Part shown: in pieces, positions 25,754-34,506 of the stretch
Position numbering within the stretch: the stretch's first letter is position 1
Layout: the number at the start of each line of letters is the position of its first letter
NCBI GenBank assembly: GCA_902781705.1
Contig: CACZKE010000009.1
Coordinates: 1 to 64,000 of the forward strand
Length of the DNA: 64,000 nt
Direction: 5' to 3'
DNA from: an uncultured Bacteroidia bacterium
GTDB lineage: Bacteria > Bacteroidota > Bacteroidia > Bacteroidales > UBA932
The notes under the pieces: model-generated
The model's input: the letters and a program-made list of their open reading frames with translations, nothing else
What the model was told of the DNA's origin: nothing
Database searches by the model: none
Position numbers and translations under genes: made by a program

Positions 25754-25761
25754 TACATTTG
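25754..25761 (+). promoter_or_regulatory. Promoter -7 box of trmD
   Basis: TACATTTG on the plus strand, 22 bases before the trmD ATG. Confidence 0.6.
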
Positions 25762-25782
25762 CACTCAAGAAAGAGAAAACCC

Positions 25783-26457
25783 ATGCGCATCGATATCCTC
25801 ACCGTGGTTCCGGAGCTGCTCGAAAGCCCGCTGAGCCATTCCATTCCCGGCCGGGCCGTCAAGAAAGGCCTGGTGGAAATCCATGTCCACAACCTCCGCA
25901 AGTACGGCCTGGGGCCGCGCCTGACCGTGGACGACTACTGCTACGGCGGCGACGCCGGCATGGTCATGATGGTGGAACCGGTGTTCCGGATGATCGAGGA
26001 ACTGCGCTCCGAAAGGGAGTACGACGAGATCATCTACATGGCCCCCGATGGCGAGATCCTGGACCAGGGTATCGCCAACGAACTGTCCCTCAAGGAGAAC
26101 ATCATCATCCTGTGCGGCCATTACAAGGGAATCGACGAGCGCATCCGCGAACACCTCGTCACCCGGGAGATCTCCGTGGGCGATTTCGTCGTAAGCGGCG
26201 GCGAAATTCCCGCCGCCCTCCTCGCGGACAGCATCATCCGCCTCATCCCGGGCGTCCTGACCGACGAAACATCGGCCCTTTCCGACAGTTTCCAGGACGG
26301 TCTGGTCTCCCCACCTGTCTATACCCGTCCCGCCGAGTTCAACGGCTGGAAGGTCCCCGACGTCCTCCTCTCCGGCAATCCCAAACTCATCCAGGCCTGG
26401 CAGGACGAACAGGCCCTCGCCCGCACCCGCGAGCGCCGTCCCGGCCTGCTGGACTGA
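25783..26457 (+). CDS. trmD: tRNA (guanine-37-N1)-methyltransferase
   Basis: A 224-residue SPOUT-class enzyme that methylates G37 of tRNAs to prevent frameshifting. Trefoil-knot blocks are present: [40 protein letters not shown] and [19 protein letters not shown]. The frame is open far upstream (from 23881), but this is antisense shadow of the DUF349 gene; [13 protein letters not shown] at 25783 is the family start, with a promoter just before it. Confidence 0.97.
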   Translation: MRIDILTVVPELLESPLSHSIPGRAVKKGLVEIHVHNLRKYGLGPRLTVDDYCYGGDAGMVMMVEPVFRMIEELRSEREYDEIIYMAPDGEILDQGIANELSLKENIIILCGHYKGIDERIREHLVTREISVGDFVVSGGEIPAALLADSIIRLIPGVLTDETSALSDSFQDGLVSPPVYTRPAEFNGWKVPDVLLSGNPKLIQAWQDEQALARTRERRPGLLD

Positions 26458-26460
26458 TTC

Positions 26461-26592
26461 GAGGGGCTCTGCCCCCTTGGTACGACGTTGATACGAAGAA
26501 CCCAGGCCGTCATCAGACGGCCCGGCGGAGACCGTGTCCGTCAGGACTTATAGGTCGGGAGCCGCGGGGGTATTAGGGGGCAGAGCCCCCTC
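26461..26592. repeat. Palindrome-ended intergenic repeat element
   Basis: Arms GAGGGGCTCTGCCCCCT (26461-26477) and AGGGGGCAGAGCCCCCTC (26575-26592) are inverted copies, differing by one G. A perfect internal hairpin GGCCGTC/GACGGCC lies at 26505-26522. It starts three bases after the trmD stop and has no coding potential I can support; it looks like a dispersed non-autonomous element, but no second copy is in the window. Confidence 0.7.
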
Positions 26593-26597
26593 AAAAG

Positions 26598-26627
26598 AAT
26601 AAAGCTCGCATCCCTGCGAGCTTTATT
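26598..26627. terminator. Terminator hairpin, both strands
   Basis: AATAAAGCTCGCA, loop TCCC, TGCGAGCTTTATT: a 13-pair perfect stem. Downstream T-tracts are modest on both strands (CTTTT on minus). It can end trmD on plus and the putative small RNA on minus. Confidence 0.8.
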
Positions 26628-26751
26628 CTTGGTTAGTTAGTAGTGTATTCTTACTCAGAAGAAGGTTAATTGTGTTGGTTAGAAGAGTCGTATCTCAATT
26701 CCAGCAAAAAGGTTTTTAAATAATTTTATTAAACAATTCTTTTTCCTTTTG
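26598..26751 (-). ncRNA. Candidate small RNA, about 150 nt
   Basis: The promoter at 26758-26788 and the terminator at 26598-26627 bracket about 150 bases with no ATG-started frame on the minus strand. The body is A/T-rich and largely unstructured, with C/A-rich single-stranded segments such as CTAACCAACACAATTAACC. No known family is recognised. It is inferred from signals only. Confidence 0.5.
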
Positions 26752-26822
26752 CAAGAGCAAAGATAGGCAAAGTTTCTATACTTCCAAAATTTTATGCGAA
26801 AATCTTTACTAATTAAAATATT
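26628..26822. other. AT-rich gap between trmD and TonB receptor
   Basis: No gene is seen. It contains the body and promoter of the candidate minus-strand small RNA and the end of the TonB receptor transcript. Its AT content is far above that of neighbouring genes. Confidence 0.6.
26758..26788 (-). promoter_or_regulatory. Near-ideal promoter facing gene-free DNA
   Basis: On the minus strand TTTG (26785-26788), a 19-base spacer and TATCTTTG (26758-26765) match the Bacteroidota consensus exactly. It points left into the trmD-TonB gap. Confidence 0.75.
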
Positions 26823-29039
26823 TTAAAAAGAGAAAGCAATCTTGCCCATGTAATTCCGAGGTGCCTGCGGATACAGTCCCGCTTCCAGGTACATCGGGTC
26901 GGAACCGCCCTGCCAGGCCCGGTAAACCCAGGCATAGGCATAGTAGGAACGGTTCAGGAGGTTGTTCACATACAGGGAAAGTTCCAGGGAACCGCACGGA
27001 ATGTCGAATGTATGGCTCAGGGAAAGGTCCGCCACGAAGAAGGCCGGAATGCAGCGTTCAACCGACTGGGTGTTGTCCCAATACTGCTTGCCGACATACT
27101 TTCCGCTGAGCGTAAGCGTCAGGGGCTGCCATGCGCCACCGAAAGGAGTCAGCGCCACACGGCCCATCCCGACGACGGACGGCGAGAGCAGCATCGTCGT
27201 ATTATCATAGGTCTCTTCCTTATACCCGCCGTTCTCCCAGTCTTCCAGATAGGCCGTGAAAGAACGAAGTTTGTTCGTGGAGAGGGTCAGGTTACCATCG
27301 GCACGGATAATCCGGGAAGGAGTCCAGGCCGCGCTCAGTTCCACGCCCCGGCGCCAGCCACGGCCCACGTTTTCCTTGATGGCATAGCCCGAAGAACTGA
27401 GTTTTCCCGTCTCCAGCAGCATGTCGCGGTATTCCATCAGGTAGCCGTTCACCTCGGCGGAGAAACGGCTTCCGGCGTACCGGTAGCCAAGTTCGATGTC
27501 CAGCATCGACTCCGGCTTGATGGGGATCATCTCTCCCTTGATGTTTTCCTTGATGTCGCTGCGGCCGGGCTCCCGGTGGCCGACGGCGGCGGAAGCGAAG
27601 ATTTTATGGACACCGAAAACGGCCGTCAGGCCCGCCCGGGGATTGAAGAAGTTCCATTTCTCGTGATAGTCCATGGGCACGGAGCTGGCCTTGTCATCGG
27701 GGCCCACGAGGTCGTAGCCGATGTGGCGATACTGGAGGTCCGCATAGGCGGTGAGCCAGGAAAGCGGGCTGTACTCCGCCCGGAGGAAACCGTTCATTTC
27801 CTGTTTCCGGCCGGTATTGCGGTACCAGGTGAAGTTCCGGTTCATCGAATCGTAGTCATAACCGTCCCCCAGGAGGCGGGCCCAGAGCATCTCGCCCCAG
27901 TGGTCGCCACTATAGCGGGAGACATAGACGCCACCGTCCAGTTTCAGAGCCGAGCCCCGGTACCGGAGGGTGGTCTGGCCCACGTACAAGTCGTTCCCCA
28001 TCTTCTTCCGGTAGATCATGTCGCTCTTTTTCACGCCGTCCACGTCGGCAAAGGGATAGCCGAACTCGGCGAACTTGCGGCCGGTCTTGTAATACTCGTC
28101 ATAGCCGTCGCCCCGGGTATAATCCAGGGTGGTGGTCCAATGGAGCCGGTCCGTCAGGCTGCGGGTGTAGTTGAGCTGGAGATGATGCTGCGCATAGTTG
28201 TCCGTCTGGTTGGGATAGTAGCAGGTACGGCCCGCATCATCGACATACTCGCCCGCCCCGTTGTAGGTCCGGTCCACGAGGTACATCTCCGGGGTGATGC
28301 CGTCCCAGGTGATCCCGCTCTTCTGGTCACCCATCAAGTACGTCAGGCGCAAGGAGTTACGGCCTTTCAGCCAGCCAATTACGCCGAACAGGGAGGCGGA
28401 ATTCACCCCCGCGTTCCGGATATAGCCGTCCGTCCGGCCCACGGTCCAGGCCAGGTCGAAGTACAGGCCGGAAGGAAGCAGTCCCGACCGGGCCGAGAAG
28501 CCCGTCAGGAGCGTCCCGTAGGACCCGGCCGAAATCTCGCTACGGAAGGAAGGTTCCGGTGCGACGAAGGCCGTGTTCATGTTGATGCTCGCTCCGAAGG
28601 CACCGGCGCCATTCGCCGACGTACCCAGACCGCGCTGCACCTGGACGCCCGAAAGCAGGCTCGTGAGCGCAGGGATATTGACCCAGAAGACTTCCTGGGA
28701 CTCGGCGTCGTTCAGGGTGATGCCGTTCAGGGTGACATTGATCTGGGATCCCTTGGAGCCGCGGATGGTCATCGCGGAATTGCCCAGGCCGGTTCCGCCC
28801 TCGTTGTAGGTGACGACGGAGGGCAGCAGCCCCAGGGTCATGGGAAGGGAGTTCATGGGATTGGCGCTTTGGAGGGCGCTGCGGCCCACATCGACATGGG
28901 CGACAGGGGTTTCCGCTCCGGCGCGGGTGGAAGAGACGACGATACTGTCCAGACGTTCTTCCCACTGGGTGGTGCTGTTCTGCGCACCTGCGCAGAAACA
29001 CATGGCGGCGAAAGCCGCGGTCAACAGGCTTTTTTTCAT
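26823..29039 (-). CDS. TonB-dependent receptor under TPP riboswitch
   Basis: A 738-residue outer membrane receptor. MKKSLLTAAFAAMCFCAGAQ is a signal peptide; an N-terminal plug (about 30-160: VSSTRAGAETPVAHVD, LLPSVVTYNEGGTGLGNSAMTIRG, NVTLNGITLND) precedes the beta-barrel, which ends in the typical NYMGKIAFSF. A TPP riboswitch immediately upstream indicates that thiamin or a thiamin precursor is the cargo, as for the thiamin-regulated receptor known in Bacteroides. No pnuT-like permease or thiamin kinase is adjacent, so inner membrane uptake must be encoded elsewhere. The start lies in the riboswitch P1 stem. Confidence 0.93.
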   Translation of the reverse strand: MKKSLLTAAFAAMCFCAGAQNSTTQWEERLDSIVVSSTRAGAETPVAHVDVGRSALQSANPMNSLPMTLGLLPSVVTYNEGGTGLGNSAMTIRGSKGSQINVTLNGITLNDAESQEVFWVNIPALTSLLSGVQVQRGLGTSANGAGAFGASINMNTAFVAPEPSFRSEISAGSYGTLLTGFSARSGLLPSGLYFDLAWTVGRTDGYIRNAGVNSASLFGVIGWLKGRNSLRLTYLMGDQKSGITWDGITPEMYLVDRTYNGAGEYVDDAGRTCYYPNQTDNYAQHHLQLNYTRSLTDRLHWTTTLDYTRGDGYDEYYKTGRKFAEFGYPFADVDGVKKSDMIYRKKMGNDLYVGQTTLRYRGSALKLDGGVYVSRYSGDHWGEMLWARLLGDGYDYDSMNRNFTWYRNTGRKQEMNGFLRAEYSPLSWLTAYADLQYRHIGYDLVGPDDKASSVPMDYHEKWNFFNPRAGLTAVFGVHKIFASAAVGHREPGRSDIKENIKGEMIPIKPESMLDIELGYRYAGSRFSAEVNGYLMEYRDMLLETGKLSSSGYAIKENVGRGWRRGVELSAAWTPSRIIRADGNLTLSTNKLRSFTAYLEDWENGGYKEETYDNTTMLLSPSVVGMGRVALTPFGGAWQPLTLTLSGKYVGKQYWDNTQSVERCIPAFFVADLSLSHTFDIPCGSLELSLYVNNLLNRSYYAYAWVYRAWQGGSDPMYLEAGLYPQAPRNYMGKIAFSF

Positions 29040-29120
29040 ATACTTTCCTCCGGCGGTATGAACCGCATCAGGTTCAACGGGTCTGTTCTCAACCGGGCGG
29101 CCGCCCGATACCCCGATATG
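29037..29120 (-). promoter_or_regulatory. TPP (THI-box) riboswitch
   Basis: On the minus strand the conserved order is clear: CGGGGTATCGGGCGG, GTTGAGAACAGACCC, GTTGAACCTGATGCGG, TTCATACCG and GGAGGAAAG. P1 is closed by CATAT (29116-29120) pairing with ATATG (29037-29041), which contains the TonB receptor start codon. Ligand binding would therefore hide the start. It begins three bases after the cyclotransferase stop, and no TAnnTTTG box lies in that gap. Confidence 0.95.
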
Positions 29121-29123
29121 GCT

Positions 29124-29876
29124 TTATTTCTTTTTCGTCAGTTGAATTTCATACAACTTGGGCCAATACTTCCCTGTCAGGAAGATCCGCCCCTCCGCAT
29201 CCACGGCGATGCCGTTCAGGACATCCGTCTGCGGCGTCCGGTCCTTCGCGGGCAGCAGTCCCCGGCAATCCACCGTCGCCTCCACCTTCCCGTCCTCGGG
29301 ATTGATGATGACGATGGAGTCGGAGGTATAGACATTGGCCCAGACCTTCCCGTCGATCCACTCCAGTTCGTTCAGGTAGCGGACGGACTTCCCGTCCAGG
29401 GTCACCCGCACCCGGCGCAGCTCCTTGAGGTCCTTGTCCATGAAGAACAGGAAAGAGGAACCGTCGCTGGCGATGAGTTGCTTTCCGTCCGTAGTGATCC
29501 CCCATCCCTCGCGGGGATAGGCCACCGTGGACTTGTACTTGAGCGAATCCGCATCATAAATGAAGGCCAGTTTGTTGGTCCAGGTCAGGATGTACAGGTT
29601 GCCGTCCAGGATGCAGGAGCCTTCGATGAAGTACTTCCGGGAGAAGTCCTGGCGGCTCAGCGCCTCGCCGGTCTCGAGGTCCACGGTCCTCAGGGTACTC
29701 TCGCCCCACTGGCCGGTCGTCTCGATGAAGCGGCCGCCGTCGAAGAAGAGTCCCTGCGTATAGGAAGTGACGTCGTGCGGATACTCCTTCACCACCTGGG
29801 CCTTGTATTCCCTGACCTTGGCGCTCCCGCAGGACAGGGCGCACAGGGCAAGCAGTATGAATGCAACTTTTCTCAT
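29124..29876 (-). CDS. Glutaminyl-peptide cyclotransferase, lipoprotein
   Basis: A 250-residue protein of the plant/bacterial-type glutamine cyclotransferase family (five-bladed beta-propeller), which converts N-terminal Gln to pyroglutamate. Family blocks: YPHDVTSYTQGLFFDGGRFIETTG near residues 35-58, ILTWTNKLAFIYD, and ELEWIDGKVWANVYTSD. The signal MRKVAFILLALCALSC makes it a lipoprotein (Cys16). It is probably cotranscribed with the downstream TonB receptor, because the riboswitch starts three bases after its stop and no separate promoter is visible. Confidence 0.9.
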   Translation of the reverse strand: MRKVAFILLALCALSCGSAKVREYKAQVVKEYPHDVTSYTQGLFFDGGRFIETTGQWGESTLRTVDLETGEALSRQDFSRKYFIEGSCILDGNLYILTWTNKLAFIYDADSLKYKSTVAYPREGWGITTDGKQLIASDGSSFLFFMDKDLKELRRVRVTLDGKSVRYLNELEWIDGKVWANVYTSDSIVIINPEDGKVEATVDCRGLLPAKDRTPQTDVLNGIAVDAEGRIFLTGKYWPKLYEIQLTKKK

Positions 29877-29891
29877 TTCGCAAAAAGTCTA

Positions 29892-29922
29892 CAAATGTAA
29901 GGAAAAATCCGTACCTTTGCAA
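29892..29922 (-). promoter_or_regulatory. Promoter of cyclotransferase-TonB receptor unit
   Basis: On the minus strand TTG (29920-29922), a 20-base spacer and TACATTTG (29892-29899), 16 bases from the ATG. It overlaps the divergent rnpB promoter. Confidence 0.75.
29912..29919 (+). promoter_or_regulatory. Promoter -7 box of rnpB
   Basis: TACCTTTG on the plus strand, a few bases before the first P1 base of the RNase P RNA; interleaved with the -33 box of the divergent promoter. Confidence 0.7.
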
Positions 29923-30238
29923 CCACAAAGGCGGGACGATCTGCCGCGCCGGGAAACCGGTGAGGAAAGTCCGCACAGGGCAGGGCGCCTGACTGTGGAA
30001 AGCACAGAAGGGAGTAATCTTTTCCGTCCGTAACAGAAAATGACCGCCCGCAAGGGTAAGGGTGAAAACGCGGGGTAAGAGCCCACGACGGCGTGCGGTG
30101 ACGTACGCCGGGTACGGCGGCAGGCCTGCAAGACCAAATATACCGGCAGATGAGGGCGGCCCGTCCGATGCCGGGGGGTAGGTTGCGAAGATAAATGGCA
30201 GATTCAAAAACAGAAAGCGGCTTACTGCCCCGCCTTTT
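29923..30238 (+). ncRNA. rnpB: RNase P RNA, class A
   Basis: The catalytic RNA of RNase P. P1 pairs AAAGGCGGG (29927-29935) with CCCGCCTTT (30229-30237). The universal core is present: GAGGAAAGTCCGCAC near 29961, ACAGAAA near 30033, AAGGGTGAAAACGCGGGGTA near 30057, AGAGCCCAC, and the 3' core ACAGAAAGCGGCTTA at 30210-30224. Total length of about 315 bases is normal. Boundaries are set by P1 and the promoter and could shift a few bases. Confidence 0.94.
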
Positions 30239-30243
30239 ACCAT

Positions 30244-30275
30244 AAAGAGGACGATCCCGATGGACCGTCCTCTTT
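30244..30275. terminator. Terminator shared by rnpB and the ilv-leu operon
   Basis: AAAGAGGACG (30244-30253) and CGTCCTCTTT (30266-30275) form a 10-pair stem with T-runs on both strands, between rnpB and the convergent end of ilvE. Confidence 0.85.
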
Positions 30276-30277
30276 TC

Positions 30278-30304
30278 CGTCATTCCCGGCTCGACCGGGA
30301 ATCT
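30278..30304. repeat. Dispersed repeat type C at the ilvE end
   Basis: CGTCATTCCCGGCTCGAC then CGGGAATCT: a short palindromic unit (ATTCCCGG-CTCGA-CCGGGAAT) that overlaps the ilvE stop codon by two bases. It resembles the TCATT...AATGA repeats of types A and B in style. Confidence 0.55.
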
Positions 30305-31343
30305 ACACCTCCACGAAGCGGCACCAGCCGTGTTCGTCGAGGAACTGGCCGTCCTGGATGGCGCGGATGCGCTTGTACAGGGCGGTGGACTTGGGACCGA
30401 CCTCCCCGTCGGGGCAGAAGCGGAAGGTGCGGGACACTTCCGGGGCTTCCAGGACGGGTTTCATGTCGATGTGGGAGAGCGGGGTGATGACGACGGCCGT
30501 GCCGCAGCCACCCGCCTCCTCGAAGGTATCCAGTTCGTCCAGCGGGACCGGACGCTTCTCGACCTCCATGCCGATATCCCGCGCAACTTGCTGCAGGGTC
30601 TTGTTCGTGATGGACGGAAGGACGCTGTCGGACAGCGGGGTTATGTACTTGTTCCCCTTGATGCCGAAGAAGTTGGACGAGCCGAACTCGTCCACGAACT
30701 CCCGGGTGGAGGAATTCAGGTACAGGAGCTCCGCATAGCCCTGCTCGTGGGCGAACTTGTAGGGCTTGAAGGTATTGGCATAGTTTGCGCCGATCTTGTA
30801 ACTTCCGGAGCCCTTCGGGGCCGCCCGGTCGTAGTTTCCGGGAATGACGGCGGCGCAGGACTTGAGGTGGGCGCCGTAGTAAGAGCCCACGGGGGCGCAC
30901 ATGACGGCGAAAACGGCCTCCGGATAAGGTACCAGTTGCATCTGCGGATGCATGCCGATCAGGAGCGGGCGCAGGTACATCGAAGCGCCGAGCCCGTAAG
31001 GGGGCAGGAATTCGATATTCCCGCGGATGCAGTCCTCGCACATCTGGAGGAACATTTCCTCCGACGGGCAGGGCATGCCCAGGTAATCCGCCGTCCGGCG
31101 CAGCCGGGCCGCATTCTCGTCCGGACGGAACATCGCGATGCGGCCGTCCATCTGCCGGAAGGCCTTCAGGCCCTCGAAGCAGGAAATCGCATAGTGGAAG
31201 ACCTGCGCGAAGGGGTCGAAAGTGAAGGAAAAGGTTTCCGTGGATTGAGGAACGGACCACTGCCCGTCCTTGTAATGGGCCAGGACGACCGTCCGGGTCC
31301 GGTAGGCATCGAAGCCCAGGGATTTCCAGTCTATCTGATGCAT
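30303..31343 (-). CDS. ilvE: Branched-chain amino acid aminotransferase
   Basis: A 346-residue class IV PLP aminotransferase performing the last step of Val, Leu and Ile synthesis. The PLP Lys is in GSYKIGANYANTFKP; FHYAISCFEGLKAFR, YLRPLLIGM, and EAGGCGTAVVITPL are family blocks. It is the last gene of the ilv-leu operon, six bases after leuB, and ends at the terminator shared with rnpB. Confidence 0.96.
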   Translation of the reverse strand: MHQIDWKSLGFDAYRTRTVVLAHYKDGQWSVPQSTETFSFTFDPFAQVFHYAISCFEGLKAFRQMDGRIAMFRPDENAARLRRTADYLGMPCPSEEMFLQMCEDCIRGNIEFLPPYGLGASMYLRPLLIGMHPQMQLVPYPEAVFAVMCAPVGSYYGAHLKSCAAVIPGNYDRAAPKGSGSYKIGANYANTFKPYKFAHEQGYAELLYLNSSTREFVDEFGSSNFFGIKGNKYITPLSDSVLPSITNKTLQQVARDIGMEVEKRPVPLDELDTFEEAGGCGTAVVITPLSHIDMKPVLEAPEVSRTFRFCPDGEVGPKSTALYKRIRAIQDGQFLDEHGWCRFVEV

Positions 31344-31349
31344 AACGTC

Positions 31350-32399
31350 TTATATTTTAGATGCAATCCAGTCGCCGACTTCCGAGGTGGAGGCGCTGCC
31401 GCCGAGGTCCTCGGTCGTGACGCCGGCCTCCAGCGACGCCGCCACGGCTTCGCGGATGGCCTTTCCTTCCTCCATGAGCCCGAAGGCGTACTCGAACATC
31501 ATCGCCGCGGAGAGGATGGCCGCGACGGGGTTGGCGATATTCTTCCCGGCCGCCTGCGGGTAGGAGCCGTGGATGGGTTCGAACAGGGAGGTGTGCTCCC
31601 CCACCGAGGCCGATGCCAGCAGGCCCATGGACCCGCTGATGCAACTGGCTTCGTCCGTGAGGATGTCGCCGAAAGTGTTCTCCGTCACCAGGACGTCGAA
31701 GAACTTCGGGCAGCGGATGAGTTGCATGGCGGCGTTGTCCACGAACATGTAGTCCACCTGGATATCGGGATAGGACGGTTCCATCTCCCGGGCGACCTGG
31801 CGCCACAGGCGGGAGGACTCCAGCACGTTGGCCTTGTCCACGACCGTCAGGTGCTTCCTGCGGCGGCCGGCGTATTCGAAGGCCAGGCGCAGGATGCGCT
31901 CCACCTCGGCCCGGCTGTAGATGCAGGTGTCATAGGCCGTGTTTCCATCGTCCTTCCGGCCCTTTTCGCCGAAGTACATGCCGCCGGTGAGTTCCCGGAT
32001 GCACAGGAAATCGGCCCCATCCACGAGTTCGGTCTTGAGCGGGGACTTGTCCACGAGGGACTTGAAGGTCTCCACGGGACGGAGGTTCGCATACAGGCCC
32101 AACTGCTTCCGGATAGCCAGGAGGCCCTGCTCCGGACGGACCTTCGCCGTCGGGTCGTTGTCATACTTGGGGTCGCCCACGGCGCCGAAAAGCACGGCGT
32201 CGCTCTCCATGCACAGTTCGTGCGTTTCCTGCGGATAGGCGTTCCCGAACCGGTCGATGGCGCAGGCGCCCACGTACCCGTACGTGTAGGACACCTCATG
32301 GCCGAAACGGGCGCACACGGCGTCCACCGCCTTGACGGCCTGTTCCACGACCTCCGGGCCGATGCCGTCGCCGGGCAGTTTTGCAATCTTGAGTTTCAT
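31350..32399 (-). CDS. leuB: 3-isopropylmalate dehydrogenase
   Basis: A 349-residue NAD-dependent decarboxylating dehydrogenase of leucine synthesis. The start [17 protein letters not shown] (32399) is typical; substrate and metal residues are in [31 protein letters not shown] and [27 protein letters not shown] is the cofactor region. Its ATG overlaps the stop of the preceding synthase gene by four bases. The frame open to 32510 is discarded because it overlaps that gene. Confidence 0.97.
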   Translation of the reverse strand: MKLKIAKLPGDGIGPEVVEQAVKAVDAVCARFGHEVSYTYGYVGACAIDRFGNAYPQETHELCMESDAVLFGAVGDPKYDNDPTAKVRPEQGLLAIRKQLGLYANLRPVETFKSLVDKSPLKTELVDGADFLCIRELTGGMYFGEKGRKDDGNTAYDTCIYSRAEVERILRLAFEYAGRRRKHLTVVDKANVLESSRLWRQVAREMEPSYPDIQVDYMFVDNAAMQLIRCPKFFDVLVTENTFGDILTDEASCISGSMGLLASASVGEHTSLFEPIHGSYPQAAGKNIANPVAAILSAAMMFEYAFGLMEEGKAIREAVAASLEAGVTTEDLGGSASTSEVGDWIASKI

Positions 32400-33919
32400 A
32401 TCAGGTTGTTTTCGATTAAGTTCAGCATTTTCACCGTGGCCTTGATGGCGGCCTCGGCCTGGTCGGAATCCACGCCCCGGGTCTTGAAGGCCGTTCCGTC
32501 CAGGTCCCACGAAATCGTGGTCTCCACGAGAGCGTCCGTCTTTCCGCCGGGCGGGATCTTCACCACATAGTCCGTCAGTCTCGGATGCCTCCGCCCCAGC
32601 CGGTCATAGATGATCCACAGGGCCTTCATGAAGGCATCGTACTGGCCGTCGCCGGCCGATGCTTCCTCGTAGCAGGTTCCGTCGATATCGATCCGGATGT
32701 TCGCGATGGGGCGCATGCCCCGGGCGAGTTGGAGACTGTAATTGATGATGTGGATCCGGTCCGGGGCCGAAGAGACGTCGCCCTTGAGGACTTCCGCCAC
32801 GATGAACGGAAGGTCCTCCGGGCTCAGGCTTTCCTTCTTGTCGCCCAGTTCCACCACCCGTTCCGTCACCCGCTTCATCTGTTCGGGTGTCAGGGTGATT
32901 CCCAGGGCCTCCAGGTTCTTCATGACATTGGCCTTGCCGCTGGTCTTTCCCAGCGCATAGTGCCGATGCCGGCCGAAGCGTTCCGGAAGGAGGGCATTCT
33001 GGTACAGGCCGCCCTTGCGGTCGCCGTCGGCATGGACCCCGCTGGTCTGGGTGAAGGCAAACTCCCCCACCAGCGGCTTGTTGGAAGGGATCCGGATGCC
33101 GGAAATGGTTTCCACATAGCGGGATACATGCATCAACGCGCTCTCGTCCAGACTGTTGGGCACTTTCAAATGATCGTTCAGGATGCCGATGGCACTCGAC
33201 ACCGGCAGATTGCCGGTCCGCTCCCCCAGCCCGTTCACCGTCGTATGCAGGCCCTTCACGCCGGCCTTCACGGCCTCGAACGCATTGGCCGCCGCAAAAT
33301 CATAGTCGTTGTGCGGATGGAAGTCGAAATGGACCGACGGATAGCGCTCCACCATCGTCCGGCAGTAGGTACGCGCGCTTTCCGGATCCAGGATGCCCAG
33401 CGTATCGGGCAGCATGATCCGGCGGACCGGCGCATCCTTCAGCGCATCCACGAGGAAGAACACATAGTCCGGGGAATCCTTCATCCCATTGGACCAATCC
33501 TCCAGGTACACGTTGACAGTCAGTCCCTTGGACACGGCGAGGCCAACGTTCCGGAGAATGTCGGACAGATGCTCTTCCGGGGTTTTCCGAAGTTGTCCCG
33601 TCACATGGCGGAGCGACCCCTTCGTCAGGAGGTTCATAACCTTGCCGCCCGAGGAGGCGATCCAGTCCACGGAGACACCGTCGTCCACGAATCCCAGGGC
33701 CTCTACGGCATCGAGCCGGCCACAGGAAGCGGCCCAGGCGCAGATTTTGGCGAAGGCCTCCTGCTCGCCCCGGGAAACCCGGGCCGAGGCCACCTCGATC
33801 CGATTCACCTTGAGTTCCTCCAGCAGCAGGCGCGCGATCGCAAGTTTCTCGTCCGGATTGAACGAGACACCGGCGGTCTGCTCCCCGTCGCGGAGGGTGG
33901 TGTCCATTATTTCGAGCAT
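32396..33919 (-). CDS. cimA: Isopropylmalate/citramalate synthase-family protein
   Basis: A 507-residue DRE-TIM metallolyase-type condensing enzyme: [10 protein letters not shown] near residue 5, [17 protein letters not shown] (metal His pair), [11 protein letters not shown], and a C-terminal LeuA-type allosteric domain with [14 protein letters not shown]. It is distinct from the leuA in the same operon and more divergent. (R)-citramalate synthase, feeding a threonine-independent route to isoleucine, is one reading; a second isopropylmalate synthase is the other. The start is placed at MLEIMDTT (33919); ATG 33907 in a TAATG overlap with the leuD stop is an alternative. The symbol is tentative. 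Confidence 0.82.
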   Translation of the reverse strand: MLEIMDTTLRDGEQTAGVSFNPDEKLAIARLLLEELKVNRIEVASARVSRGEQEAFAKICAWAASCGRLDAVEALGFVDDGVSVDWIASSGGKVMNLLTKGSLRHVTGQLRKTPEEHLSDILRNVGLAVSKGLTVNVYLEDWSNGMKDSPDYVFFLVDALKDAPVRRIMLPDTLGILDPESARTYCRTMVERYPSVHFDFHPHNDYDFAAANAFEAVKAGVKGLHTTVNGLGERTGNLPVSSAIGILNDHLKVPNSLDESALMHVSRYVETISGIRIPSNKPLVGEFAFTQTSGVHADGDRKGGLYQNALLPERFGRHRHYALGKTSGKANVMKNLEALGITLTPEQMKRVTERVVELGDKKESLSPEDLPFIVAEVLKGDVSSAPDRIHIINYSLQLARGMRPIANIRIDIDGTCYEEASAGDGQYDAFMKALWIIYDRLGRRHPRLTDYVVKIPPGGKTDALVETTISWDLDGTAFKTRGVDSDQAEAAIKATVKMLNLIENNLI

Positions 33920-34506
33920 CCGGCTTCCCACGCTTCGATCTTGTCTTTCTGGAGCATCAGGAAGTCGATGTCGTCCAGGGCATTCATCAGGCAGTACTTC
34001 TTGTAGGGATTCAGTTCGAACGCTTCGCTCCGTCCCGTGGACAGGTTCGTCACGGTCTGGTTCGGGACGTCCACGCGGACTTTCGCCTTCGGGTCCGCGG
34101 CAATGGTCGCGAACAGTTCGGCGAGGAAATCCGGGGTCACCACCACCGGAAGGACGAAATTGTTCAGTTCATTGTTCTTGTGGATATCCGCAAAGAAACT
34201 GGAAATCACCACTTTGAACCCATAACCGGCAATGGCCCAGGCGGCGTGTTCCCGGCTGGAGCCGGAGCCGAAATTGCGGCCGGCCACGAGGATTTCGCCG
34301 CCGTAGCGCGGATCGTTCAGGACGAAATCCCGCTTGGGCGTCCCGTCCGGGTCGTAGCGCCAGTCCCGGAAAAGGTTCTCCCCGAAGAAACTTTCCTCCC
34401 GGGTGGTCGCCTTCAGGAAACGGGCGGGGATGATCTGGTCCGTGTCCACGTTCTCCAGCGGAAGCGGAACGCAGGTGCTTTCTATGATGTCGAATTTCTG
34501 TTTCAT
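33907..34506 (-). CDS. leuD: 3-isopropylmalate dehydratase small subunit
   Basis: A 199-residue swivel-domain subunit of isopropylmalate isomerase. [31 protein letters not shown] and the C-terminal [17 protein letters not shown] are typical of LeuD. It works with LeuC, whose stop its start overlaps by four bases. Confidence 0.96.
   Translation of the reverse strand: MKQKFDIIESTCVPLPLENVDTDQIIPARFLKATTREESFFGENLFRDWRYDPDGTPKRDFVLNDPRYGGEILVAGRNFGSGSSREHAAWAIAGYGFKVVISSFFADIHKNNELNNFVLPVVVTPDFLAELFATIAADPKAKVRVDVPNQTVTNLSTGRSEAFELNPYKKYCLMNALDDIDFLMLQKDKIEAWEAGCSK

Noticed and set aside
27012-29900. 962-codon plus-strand open frame
   Set aside because: Antisense to the TonB receptor, riboswitch and cyclotransferase, all of which have clear motifs; composition is typical of shadow translation.
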